DNA of 64,000 nucleotides from Chryseobacterium phocaeense (GTDB taxonomy: Bacteria > Bacteroidota > Bacteroidia > Flavobacteriales > Weeksellaceae). This document shows, piece by piece, positions 35,807 through 44,027 of the stretch. The stretch lies in assembly GCF_900169075.1 (NCBI RefSeq), contig NZ_LT827015.1, positions 1,736,001-1,800,000 of the forward strand. Direction: 5' to 3'. The notes below the pieces were generated by a model. That model saw only the letters and a list, made by a program, of their open reading frames with translations, was not told the origin of the DNA and did not search any database. How positions within the stretch are numbered: the first letter of the stretch is position 1; every line of letters starts with the position of its first letter. Position numbers and translations under genes: made by a program.

Positions 35807-36373
35807 GGTTTGATTTTTTACAGAAATGCCCTTAATCAGCTATGAAAATATGTGCCTTCTGTGGTTTGAAAAATATTAACCACAAAAGGCACAAAAGTTT
35901 TTGAACACTTTAATTTCTTAAGAAGAATAAAATGATGGTTAAAGTACCCTTAAGCTTTAAAAAATCAAAGGTTTTTATCCCTGGTCCTAAAAATCTGCAT
36001 GATCTGCTTGATTAGCAAGAGATTGAATTAAACCATTAAGGTTCTATTAAGATTTTAAGAATATTAAGTTTGAGCTTCGCTTTAAGAGCATCATTTAAAA
36101 AGGCATTAGATTTCACCCTTAACTACTTTTACCTCCTTCACTCTTCTTAATGTTTCAAAAAATATCCGCAATCATCTATGAAAATATGTGCCTTCTGTGG
36201 TTTGAAAAAATAGTAACCACAAAAGGCACAAAAGTTTTTGAGCACTTTAGTTTTTTAAGTAGAATAAAGCAATGCTTAAACGTGCACTAGGTTTAAAAAA
36301 ATCATAGATTTTTATTCATGCTAAAAATCTGCTCTATCTGGCTGATCTGTCTTTAGTTTTGAACTGTAATACT
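35807..36373. repeat. Gene-free region with a duplicated ~170-bp hairpin element
   Basis: Segments 35841-36012 and 36177-36346 are near copies, 336 bases apart. Each begins TATGAAAATATGTGCCTTC and contains a long hairpin: TGTGCCTTCTGTGGTT (35851-35866; 36187-36202) pairs with AACCACAAAAGGCACA (35878-35893; 36215-36230), with one mismatch. Each copy ends in an AAAATCTGC-type word shared with other intergenic regions. No open reading frame is conserved between the copies, so they look like non-coding repeat elements. Confidence 0.8.
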
Positions 36374-37213
36374 TCAGAGGTTTGGTGCTAATAAACCAGT
36401 TCTGTACATCAAAATATGTTCTTTGATTCTTTGCTCCTGTGCTGGAGTTAGTTCTTTCATCCAATCGTCATCAACATAATTCATGTAATTATGAATCGGA
36501 GCCTGTTCCCCTACCATACAGGCATTATGGGATTGCCCAACCGGCGGCTTTCCATAATTGGGACTGCTGTGTGAAGGAGTATCATGCACATGATCACCTA
36601 TCCCATCACAACCCCCTTGAAAAGTATGATAAAGTCCCAACCAATGACCAACCTCATGTACGCCCGTCATTCCCAAATTATAGGGTCCTGCTTTTCCACC
36701 AGGTAAAGATTCATCTAAAACTACTACGCCATCAAGCGTAGGATCTCCGGCTAAATCAAAAGGGAAAGTAGCCCACCCTAATAAACCCGCTCTAAGCCCA
36801 CCGGTATAAAAATTCAAATATTTTCTGGCATCTGCTCCCAAAGAACTTTTAGCTTCCCGTTCAGATATTGAACCATGCCCCATATAATACCAATTCTGAT
36901 TATCAATGTACTGAACACTTTCTTCATTATATGAAAATACTATTCCCGCTCCTTTAAATGCATCATTTAACAGGGTAATTTGTTTTTCTCTTTGTTGTTT
37001 ATTTACCAGCCCACTGGCACCATAAGTTATATGATGAAATTTAACTTCAATGTCTAATTTATCAAATAATACACGTCTGCTTTTATTTGCAGAAATTTCG
37101 TTGTCTACGAGCATAATATCTACCGGAGTAGGGATTTTTGTTGCACATCCTCTCCCATAATTTACAAATTCTTCCTGACTTGAAAAATCCATATTGTTTA
37201 CTGTGAAAGCCAT
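36374..37213 (-). CDS. M43-type (pappalysin/cytophagalysin) zinc metalloprotease without signal peptide
   Basis: A 279-residue metzincin. The zinc motif HEVGHWLGLYH (HExxHxxGxxH, about residues 186-196) is followed by FQGGCDGIGDHVHDTP and the Met-turn HNYMNYVDDDWM (about 240-251), as in family M43. The cysteines typical of the fold are present. Unusually, the N-terminus MAFTVNNMDFSSQEEFVNYG is not a signal peptide and there is no T9SS C-terminal domain, although M43 proteases of Bacteroidota are normally secreted. It could be a cytosolic protease, or exported by another route. Not in an operon. Confidence 0.85.
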   Translation of the reverse strand: MAFTVNNMDFSSQEEFVNYGRGCATKIPTPVDIMLVDNEISANKSRRVLFDKLDIEVKFHHITYGASGLVNKQQREKQITLLNDAFKGAGIVFSYNEESVQYIDNQNWYYMGHGSISEREAKSSLGADARKYLNFYTGGLRAGLLGWATFPFDLAGDPTLDGVVVLDESLPGGKAGPYNLGMTGVHEVGHWLGLYHTFQGGCDGIGDHVHDTPSHSSPNYGKPPVGQSHNACMVGEQAPIHNYMNYVDDDWMKELTPAQEQRIKEHILMYRTGLLAPNL

Positions 37214-37738
37214 AATTATTAGTTTTTATTGTATTAAAAAATTATCAATTAAGTTTTGTTTTTTACTTACTTCCAGTAATATAAATTTTTAATTTATACT
37301 TTAAAGGGTAATTCGTTTTTCTATTATAATTCAAATGTAGTTAGTCAGAAAATAATTGAAAATACCACTTTTGTGTAATTTTTATCATTAATGCTGCAAG
37401 TTGAATATTCTGATTAGGGTAAAATCCTTGTACAAAAACAAAAGGATTATTAATCCGGAAAAGATAGAAAATAATAGGCTTCCTAATTTTTGGGGAGCAA
37501 ACAGAAGCATGCAATGATATCTTTGGCAAAATACTTCACGCGTTCAATCATTCGTCTATCCATCTCATCGATAAGATTTTTATTCATAATGCTAAAAATC
37601 GGCTCTATCTGCTTTATCTGCGAGATGAAAAAACAATATCATCAAACGCTGTAACAATCATAAAATAATAGCTACCAATAAGATATGCGATTATATAAAT
37701 CAGCTATAAGTGATTACTCCATATCATAAACTTAAAAA
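37214..37738. other. Gene-free stretch
   Basis: No believable gene. A copy of the dispersed AATCTGC-type repeat lies near 37575-37628 (TTTTTATTCATAATGCTAAA followed by CTATCTGC). No promoter box of the perfect form was found before the S9 peptidase gene. Confidence 0.45.
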
Positions 37739-39778
37739 ATGAAAAAAATCTTTTATGTATTAGCCTTAATAGTAGGTCTGGTGACCACAAAGGCACAGGA
37801 AGTCCCGTTGCTGGACAGAGAACTCTTTTATGGAAACCCCGAAATTTCCGGTGGACAGCTAAGTCCTGACGGAAAATGGATCTCGTTTATGAAACAATAC
37901 GAGGGAATAATGAATATCTGGGTAAAAAAGGTAGATGAACCTTTTGATAAAGCCCGTCCGCTAACCAACAGCAAACGTCCACTGGCCGGTTATTTCTGGT
38001 CCGAAAACGGAAAATACATCCTGTACGTAAAGGACAATAACGGAAACGAAAATATGAATATTTTTGCGGTAGATCCTATGGCAAAAGCCGATAAAGGCGT
38101 TCCGGAATCCAGGAATTTAACCCCGTTGAATGATGTGACCGCCCAGATTCAGATGGTCAGCAGAAAAGATCCTGACTTATTGATGATCGGCCTGAATAAC
38201 CGTGATAAAGCATGGCACGACCTGTATTCTTTAAAGATTTCAACCGGAGAACTGAAAAAGATTTACGAAAATAAAGACAGGGTTACAGGCTATGATTTCG
38301 ATTGGGATGAAAAACTAAGAGTTCTCTCTAAAACGGATGAAAAAGGAACCACTCAGTTCATGTATAAAAACGGTGACCAACTGACTCCCATCTATGAAAC
38401 ATTGGTTACGGAAAGTGCTTATATTGCAAACTGGAATGAAGACAATTCTAAATTTTATCTGGTAACGGACAAAGGCGATCTGGATAAATCTGCTCTATAT
38501 TTGATGGATCCGAAAACCAAACAAATGACAAAAATAGAAAGTGATCCTAAAGGAAAAGTAGATTTCGGCGGGCTGTCTATGGACAGAAATACCAGAAAGA
38601 TCATTTCAACTTCCTACACCGGAGATAAAACTGAAAACTACTGGAAAGATAAAACATGGGAAGCTAATTATAAATTTTTACAAAGTAAATTTCCGGGAAG
38701 AGAAGTCGATTTTGCCAGCTCAACAAAGGATTATTCTAAGTTTTTAATCGCAGTTTGGGGGGATAAATACGCCTCCGAATCCTATTTTTTCGATGCCAAA
38801 ACCAAAGAACTGATCTTCCAGTATACACCAAGACCTGCATTGAAGAAGGTAGAGCAATATTTAGCTCCTATGACGCCTGTTACCTACAAAAGCAGTGACG
38901 GCCTTGAAATTCCCGCCTATCTGACGGTGCCTGCGGGATCATCCGGAAAAAACCTTCCGGTTGTGGTTTTAGTGCACGGAGGTCCAAAAGGTCCGAGAGA
39001 TTATTGGGGCTACAGTTCAACTGTACAGTTTTTAGCCAACAGAGGATATGCTGTTCTTCAGCCTAACTTCAGAGCCAGCGGAGGTTATGGAAAAAAATTC
39101 AAAAACGACGGAGACCTCCAGTGGGGGAAACTGATGCAGGACGATATCACATGGGGTGTAAAGTATCTGATAGATAAAGGAATTGCCGATAAAAACAAAG
39201 TGGTGATCATGGGCGGAAGTTACGGAGGATATGCAACACTGGCAGGTCTGGCTTTCACTCCTGATCTGTATGCAGGGGGTGTTGATATTGTAGGACCAAG
39301 CAATCTGTTTACGCTGCTGGATTCTGTGCCTGCCTACTGGGAAGCAGCCCGCGCCTCTCTTTATGGAATGGTGGGTGATCCCAATACAGAGGAGGGTAAA
39401 AAACGCATGAAGGAAGCAAGTCCATTGTTCAGCGTAGATAAAATCGTAAAGCCTTTATTGATTATCCAGGGAGCGAATGATCCAAGGGTAAAGCAGGCTG
39501 AGGCAGACCAGATTGTCATCGCTCTTCGTGAAAAAGGAAAAAAAGTGAATTATATCCTGGCAGATGATGAAGGGCACGGATTCAGAAAACCTATAAATAA
39601 TATGGCCATGTATGCGGAAACTGAGAAATTCCTTGCTGAAGTTATAGGAGGAAGATATCAGAAAGATATGCCGGAAGCGGTCGCCAAACGTTTGAAAGAA
39701 ATGACGGTTGACATTACAAAAGTTACCTATACGCCAGCAGAAAAAACAACAGGCGCTGCTCAGAAAACAACCAAATAA
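37739..39778 (+). CDS. S9-family prolyl-oligopeptidase-type peptidase, exported
   Basis: A 679-residue enzyme. A signal peptide ([20 protein letters not shown]) is followed by a beta-propeller domain (about 30-390). The alpha/beta-hydrolase domain has the catalytic serine in GGSYGG (S494), the aspartate in GANDPR (D581) and the histidine in DEGHGF (H613). Nearest groups are acylaminoacyl-peptidase/DPP-like enzymes of the periplasm, which trim peptides. Monocistronic with a strong terminator. Confidence 0.93.
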   Translation: MKKIFYVLALIVGLVTTKAQEVPLLDRELFYGNPEISGGQLSPDGKWISFMKQYEGIMNIWVKKVDEPFDKARPLTNSKRPLAGYFWSENGKYILYVKDNNGNENMNIFAVDPMAKADKGVPESRNLTPLNDVTAQIQMVSRKDPDLLMIGLNNRDKAWHDLYSLKISTGELKKIYENKDRVTGYDFDWDEKLRVLSKTDEKGTTQFMYKNGDQLTPIYETLVTESAYIANWNEDNSKFYLVTDKGDLDKSALYLMDPKTKQMTKIESDPKGKVDFGGLSMDRNTRKIISTSYTGDKTENYWKDKTWEANYKFLQSKFPGREVDFASSTKDYSKFLIAVWGDKYASESYFFDAKTKELIFQYTPRPALKKVEQYLAPMTPVTYKSSDGLEIPAYLTVPAGSSGKNLPVVVLVHGGPKGPRDYWGYSSTVQFLANRGYAVLQPNFRASGGYGKKFKNDGDLQWGKLMQDDITWGVKYLIDKGIADKNKVVIMGGSYGGYATLAGLAFTPDLYAGGVDIVGPSNLFTLLDSVPAYWEAARASLYGMVGDPNTEEGKKRMKEASPLFSVDKIVKPLLIIQGANDPRVKQAEADQIVIALREKGKKVNYILADDEGHGFRKPINNMAMYAETEKFLAEVIGGRYQKDMPEAVAKRLKEMTVDITKVTYTPAEKTTGAAQKTTK

Positions 39779-39818
39779 AAACTCTCTATCACTGATCTGA
39801 TTCAGTATTGTAATAAAG

Positions 39819-39853
39819 AAAGCCGTCTCATGAAATAATGAAACGGCTTTTTT
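39819..39853 (+). terminator. S9-peptidase terminator
   Basis: AAAGCCGT (39819-39826) pairs with ACGGCTTT (39843-39850), with an inner CAT/ATG extension and a T run. Confidence 0.85.
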
Positions 39854-39955
39854 ATGATATCAGCATTAAAATCCGGATTTAAACTTTTGAATTAAAAAAT
39901 AATCATCTGCAAAATCTGCCCAATAAGCTAGAGAATAATGATAATTTCAATAGAA

Positions 39956-39985
39956 AGAAAAAAGCTGCCAAAATATAGCAGCTTT
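39956..39985 (-). terminator. Terminator of the copper operon
   Basis: AAAGCTGC (39961-39968) pairs with GCAGCTTT (39978-39985). The A-rich left flank gives the U-tract on the minus strand, just past the multicopper oxidase stop codon. Confidence 0.8.
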
Positions 39986-39989
39986 CTTA

Positions 39990-42782
39990 TTAATAAGTTA
40001 AAGTAAGTCCGGCTCCCCAGCCCATTTCATTGTCATAATTTCCTGAAACGGAAAGCCATTTCTGCAGGATATACCGCAAACCTGTTGAGAATTCTCCGTC
40101 TGAGTTCAGGGTGAAGTTTCCTCTTATCCTCCTGGAAATCGGGATATCTTCCCTGCTTAACTCCAGTAATACTTTTCCGTTCTGGTCTACACTGGCATCT
40201 GCAGTAACCAGCATCGGCAGAAGATACCGAACCCCAACCATAAAAGCATACTGGTCTTTTGAAGCCTTTTGCTGGCCAAACCAGGTCTTTTTCCCACGGA
40301 ACTTCATACCCATGTCTTCGGCCATCTTCCTTTCCATGATCTCATGGTTTTTCTGAATTCTGAAACCGGCATACGGAAGCGCCCACTGGAATTTTCCAAG
40401 GAATCTTCCCACTTTTACATTGCCTTCAAAATGATCAAAATCCCAGTTGGAATGAAACTCGTTCAGATTGGCCCATCTTGGTCCGAACATCGTCATAGAC
40501 TCTGCGTGCATTTTATTACTCGCAACATCCAGCATGGCCATAGAACTAACCATTTTATTATCCTTCAGGAAATTTTTCCAGGCCAGTTTTCTGTCCGGCA
40601 GCTGCGGATTGGGTTTTGAATTTTCATAGCTGAATATCCTTCCCATTCCCGCCATCATATGGTATAAAATATGGCAGTGGAAAAACCAGTCGCCATCCTG
40701 GTTGGCGGCAAATTCAATCGTATTGGTTTCCATAGGCATGATATCCACCACGTTTTTCAGCGGAGAATACTCTCCTTTTGAATTAATCAGCCTGAAATCA
40801 TGACCATGAAGGTGCATGGGGTGGCGCATCATGGAATTGTTATACATTGTAATCCTCAGTATTTCTCCTTTTTTCACCAGAATCTTGTCGGTTTCGGTGA
40901 CTGTTTTATTATCCAGTGTCCATAGATATTGGTTCATATTTCCTTCCAGCGTAAACTTCAGTTCTCTTACATTCTCATCAGGCAAGATGGTCTTTTCGGG
41001 AGATTTCAAAAGATTGTACGAAAGTCTTTTGATGGTTTTTTCCTCCTTCATATCCATTCCGGCATGCTTATCATGATTGGTGGCTGAAGCTCCCGAAACC
41101 TCCTTTGAATGGTCTTCTTCCTTATTCTTAATCCCCATCATTTCATTCATATGCTTCATTGTCATTTTTCTCTGGCTTTCAGGAAGCTCAGGATACATCA
41201 CTTCATTCATATCCATCATCTGTTTACCCATCTCCATATTCATCGGCTTCATATTTCCGCTCATTTCCATCATTCCGTTCATCATTTTCATTCCTTCAAA
41301 CAGCATCAGTCTCGGCAGGTTGGGAGCTTCCACTTTTTCACCGGAACCCAGCCACAGGGAGGCATGGCCTATCCTGTCCTCTGACGTGGAGCGGAATTCA
41401 AAGCTTTTATTTTCAGGAATGGTGACTTCAATATCATAGGTTTCAGAAACCCCGATAATAAGTCGGTCAACTTCTACCGGAACCACGTCATTCCCATCAT
41501 TTCCGACTACTTTTATTTTTCCGCCTCCATAATTCAGCCAGAAATAGGTGGATGATCCTCCATTGGCTACTCTGAGCCTCACTTTGTCACCGGCCTTCAG
41601 TTGAGAATAATCGGAGCTTGGAAGTCCGTTGATCAGAAATTTATCATAGTACACATCGCTTACATCCATGGCTTCCATCCTCTTCCATTCATTCAGCGCT
41701 TTTGTACCGAAATTCCCGGATTTTATTGCTTCCCAGTAACTCTGTACTGCATTTTTCTTGATGGCATACCAGTCTGTATTGGCCATGTGGAGCCTTCTCG
41801 CAATCTGCATCGGGTCTTCATCGCTCCAGTCTCCAAGCAGTACAGGAATTTCCTTGGTATAGGTTGGTGCAGGCTCTCCTTCTCTTTTATTAAAGACCAG
41901 AATCCCGTTCATCCCGATCTGTTCCTGTAAGGCTTCGTGGGAATGGTACCAATAGGTTCCGTTCTGAGAAACCCTGAATTTATACAGATGTGTTTCTCCA
42001 GGTGTTACAGGCTTTGTCGTAAGATACGGAACTCCATCCTGTTCATTGGGAAGAATTACCCCATGCCAATGCAGCCCTGTATTTTCTTTAAGCATATTGT
42101 GAAGATAAATCTCCGCCGTATCCCCTTCCGTAAAATATAAGGTTGGCGCCTGCAGCTTTCCGTTGATGGCAATTGCCCTACGGTTTTTACCCGTGAAATT
42201 CACAATCGTATCTTTCACGTAAAGGTCGTAGCGTACCGTTTTCCCTCCAAAGGTCACTTTTCCGTTTTCAGAATTTCTTTTGAATACGGACCGGTCCTTT
42301 TTAGGTTCTTCTGCAGGAACATGCTGATGATTTTCTTTTTCTACCAGTTCCATTCCGCATTTTGGACATTTCCCGGGTGTATCGGAAGTAACATCCGGAT
42401 GCATAGGGCAGGTGTATTTAGGTTGAGTTTGAGGCTTAGACTGAGGTCCAGCAGCGTTATACTCATGTAATGACCTTGTTTCTGTCGTTTTTGGTTTTTG
42501 TTTTGGCTTAATCTTAACCTTAGCCTCAATCTTATTAATCTTAGGCTTTACTTCTGTGGCTTTCTGTACTGTTTTAGACTCCGCTTTAGGTCGTGGCTTT
42601 GCCGTGACTTTTGGTTTTGTTACAACGGTTTTCTTCACCAGTGTCATTTTGCATTTCGGACAGTCTCCCGGTTTTGAAGAGACGACCTCAGGGTGCATCG
42701 GACAGGTATAATAGATTTTTGTTGTTTGTGCGAAAGTAAAAACAGAGAACAAAAGCACCAGAAATATCATTAATTTTCTCAT
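39990..42782 (-). CDS. Multicopper oxidase fused to two heavy-metal-binding modules and a CopB-like barrel
   Basis: A 930-residue exported protein (signal MRKLMIFLVLLFSVFTFA). Two CPMHP...CPKC metal-binding modules sit at residues 25-50 and 123-149, joined by a K/P-rich linker. The CopA-type multicopper oxidase has all four copper motifs: LHWHGVIL, TYWYHSHEA, HPMHLHGHDF and FHCHILYHMMAGM. A methionine-rich insert (about 500-560) is typical of copper/cuprous oxidases. The last ~190 residues (NWDFDHFEGNVKVGRFLGK ... WGAGLTLTY) resemble the CopB outer-membrane barrel and end in an aromatic residue. Likely role: oxidation and sequestration of periplasmic copper. Last gene of a copper operon. Confidence 0.88.
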   Translation of the reverse strand: MRKLMIFLVLLFSVFTFAQTTKIYYTCPMHPEVVSSKPGDCPKCKMTLVKKTVVTKPKVTAKPRPKAESKTVQKATEVKPKINKIEAKVKIKPKQKPKTTETRSLHEYNAAGPQSKPQTQPKYTCPMHPDVTSDTPGKCPKCGMELVEKENHQHVPAEEPKKDRSVFKRNSENGKVTFGGKTVRYDLYVKDTIVNFTGKNRRAIAINGKLQAPTLYFTEGDTAEIYLHNMLKENTGLHWHGVILPNEQDGVPYLTTKPVTPGETHLYKFRVSQNGTYWYHSHEALQEQIGMNGILVFNKREGEPAPTYTKEIPVLLGDWSDEDPMQIARRLHMANTDWYAIKKNAVQSYWEAIKSGNFGTKALNEWKRMEAMDVSDVYYDKFLINGLPSSDYSQLKAGDKVRLRVANGGSSTYFWLNYGGGKIKVVGNDGNDVVPVEVDRLIIGVSETYDIEVTIPENKSFEFRSTSEDRIGHASLWLGSGEKVEAPNLPRLMLFEGMKMMNGMMEMSGNMKPMNMEMGKQMMDMNEVMYPELPESQRKMTMKHMNEMMGIKNKEEDHSKEVSGASATNHDKHAGMDMKEEKTIKRLSYNLLKSPEKTILPDENVRELKFTLEGNMNQYLWTLDNKTVTETDKILVKKGEILRITMYNNSMMRHPMHLHGHDFRLINSKGEYSPLKNVVDIMPMETNTIEFAANQDGDWFFHCHILYHMMAGMGRIFSYENSKPNPQLPDRKLAWKNFLKDNKMVSSMAMLDVASNKMHAESMTMFGPRWANLNEFHSNWDFDHFEGNVKVGRFLGKFQWALPYAGFRIQKNHEIMERKMAEDMGMKFRGKKTWFGQQKASKDQYAFMVGVRYLLPMLVTADASVDQNGKVLLELSREDIPISRRIRGNFTLNSDGEFSTGLRYILQKWLSVSGNYDNEMGWGAGLTLTY

Positions 42783-42871
42783 AATATTTCAAGCTTTTTA
42801 CAAGCTGCACAACTTAAAGTCAATTAGAATTTAAGCTATACAACTTATTGTTTTAAAATTAAATATGATAA

Positions 42872-43345
42872 TTATTTTATTTCTGACTTTACACTTCCGC
42901 AAGAAAGCATGGATTTTCCGTAGTATGGGTTTTGGATTTGTTTTTCATTGCTCAGCCAGCTTGAATCTGCCATCGGGCAATACTGGACATAAACCGGCTG
43001 CCCGGAAAGTTTAAATTCTTTGGTTAAAGCGATCATATTCTCAGAAAGATTGGAAAAAGTTTCCCTTTGTGCTGTAATATTTCTGGCATCGGAGATCACT
43101 GTGGCATCTTTTCTCAGAATATTAAGGTTACCTTCTGAAACCACTTTATAATCGACTGTTGAAGCTGTTTTGATAAATTCAGCAGCGGCTTTTGAGGTTT
43201 TATCAGCATCATCTGAAGCCAACGCAGATTTAATAGCGATATAGTTCTGGTACAGTTTTGAAACCTGAGCATCTTTTTTAGACTGTGCAGAAAGTGAAAT
43301 AATGGAGAATAGAGATAATGTTGCTGTAATGATATACTTTTTCAT
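42872..43345 (-). CDS. DUF3347-family periplasmic protein of copper loci
   Basis: A 157-residue exported protein (signal MKKYIITATLSLFSIISLSA). The domain reads VSKLYQNYIAIKSALASDDA, then FSNLSENMIALTKEF and VYVQYCPMADSSWLSNEKQIQNPYYGKSML, which is the C-P-M/NPYYG signature of DUF3347 proteins. These often accompany copper efflux and multicopper oxidase genes and probably bind metal through C-P-M and the terminal Cys. It sits between the HYC_CC_PP gene and the oxidase. Confidence 0.88.
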   Translation of the reverse strand: MKKYIITATLSLFSIISLSAQSKKDAQVSKLYQNYIAIKSALASDDADKTSKAAAEFIKTASTVDYKVVSEGNLNILRKDATVISDARNITAQRETFSNLSENMIALTKEFKLSGQPVYVQYCPMADSSWLSNEKQIQNPYYGKSMLSCGSVKSEIK

Positions 43346-43406
43346 TGTTTTAAATTTTAGAATTAATTTTTAATAAAGAATACATAATGGAAACGCATGT
43401 TGCGTT

Positions 43407-43464
43407 GATCCGTGTTGTCTATGAAAGCATGACCATCTGATTCACACCAGACAACAGACGGATC
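43407..43464 (-). repeat. Inverted repeat directly after the HYC_CC_PP stop codon
   Basis: GATCCGTGTTGTCT (43407-43420) is mirrored by AGACAACAGACGGATC (43449-43464), with two extra bases in one arm. It may reduce read-through towards the DUF3347 gene, but lacks a T run. Confidence 0.5.
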
Positions 43465-43845
43465 TTAAATTCTAAAATTACAATGATTGAGATAGATAGG
43501 AACCGGCTGGTATTCGGGGGGACCGTTGATTCTTATCCGGGTAAATTTTGAAGCTGAAAAAGACTTGTCGGTAAAGAAAAATTCGTGCTGAGTAAACGTT
43601 GGCACAATCTGACTTGAAAAGTCGATTTTAAGCAGGTCTGATTTTTGCGAATCATCCACTTTTACGACTTTAACCTCGGTCTTGCAACATCCTTTCTTTT
43701 CTTTAACACCACATTTCCCACAGATATCGGTGGTTTTCTGACTTACGGAAACAAATTCCTCCATACAGAAATGAACGCTGAATGCTGCTCCGGAAGAGAA
43801 TCCGAAGTAGAAAACAGAGAAAAATATGGCAAGAATCTTTTTCAT
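43465..43845 (-). CDS. HYC_CC_PP-family small exported protein
   Basis: The ATG at 43845 gives 126 residues with a clean signal peptide (MKKILAIFFSVFYFGFSSGA); an upstream frame extension would lie before the promoter box. The three family landmarks are HFCMEEFVSVS (histidine-x-cysteine), CGKCGVKEKKGCCKTE (CC) and NGPPEYQPVPIYLNHCNFRI at the end (PP). The cysteines suggest metal binding; the family is found near copper-resistance genes in Flavobacteriia. It is the first gene of the copper operon. The promoter box at 43854-43861 predicts almost no leader. Confidence 0.8.
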   Translation of the reverse strand: MKKILAIFFSVFYFGFSSGAAFSVHFCMEEFVSVSQKTTDICGKCGVKEKKGCCKTEVKVVKVDDSQKSDLLKIDFSSQIVPTFTQHEFFFTDKSFSASKFTRIRINGPPEYQPVPIYLNHCNFRI

Positions 43846-43853
43846 TGGTGAGA

Positions 43854-43914
43854 CAAAGTTAAAAATATCCCTGAAAACCATGTTATAAAATTCGGTATAC
43901 TTGTTATAAAATTC
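43854..43914 (-). promoter_or_regulatory. Copper-operon promoter with two 13-bp direct repeats 21 bp apart
   Basis: The -7 box TAACTTTG (43861 to 43854, minus strand) lies nine bases before the ATG. TGTTATAAAATTC occurs exactly at 43881-43893 and 43902-43914, 21 bases apart, covering the -33 region, where no TTG is found. This fits an activator site. Confidence 0.55.
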
Positions 43915-43925
43915 AGGATCATGAA

Positions 43926-43956
43926 AAAAGCTCCTGAAATTATTCAGAAGCTTTTG
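43926..43956 (-). terminator. Terminator of the TonB-receptor gene
   Basis: AAAAGCTcCTGAA (43926-43938) pairs with TTCAGaAGCTTTT (43943-43955) with one mismatch. The A-run on the left gives the U-tract for the minus strand. Confidence 0.8.
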
Positions 43957-44027
43957 TATTATTTTTATTCACGCTGATTTTGCAGATTGAGCCGATATTC
44001 TCTAACTTCTAAAATCTAGTTTCTAAC

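Noticed and set aside
37341..37529. 62-residue minus-strand frame in the gap before the S9 peptidase
   Set aside because: No domain, no promoter box, no credible composition.
41109..41384. Histidine-rich plus-strand frame inside the multicopper oxidase gene
   Set aside because: It is the complement of the methionine-rich insert, not an independent metal-binding protein.
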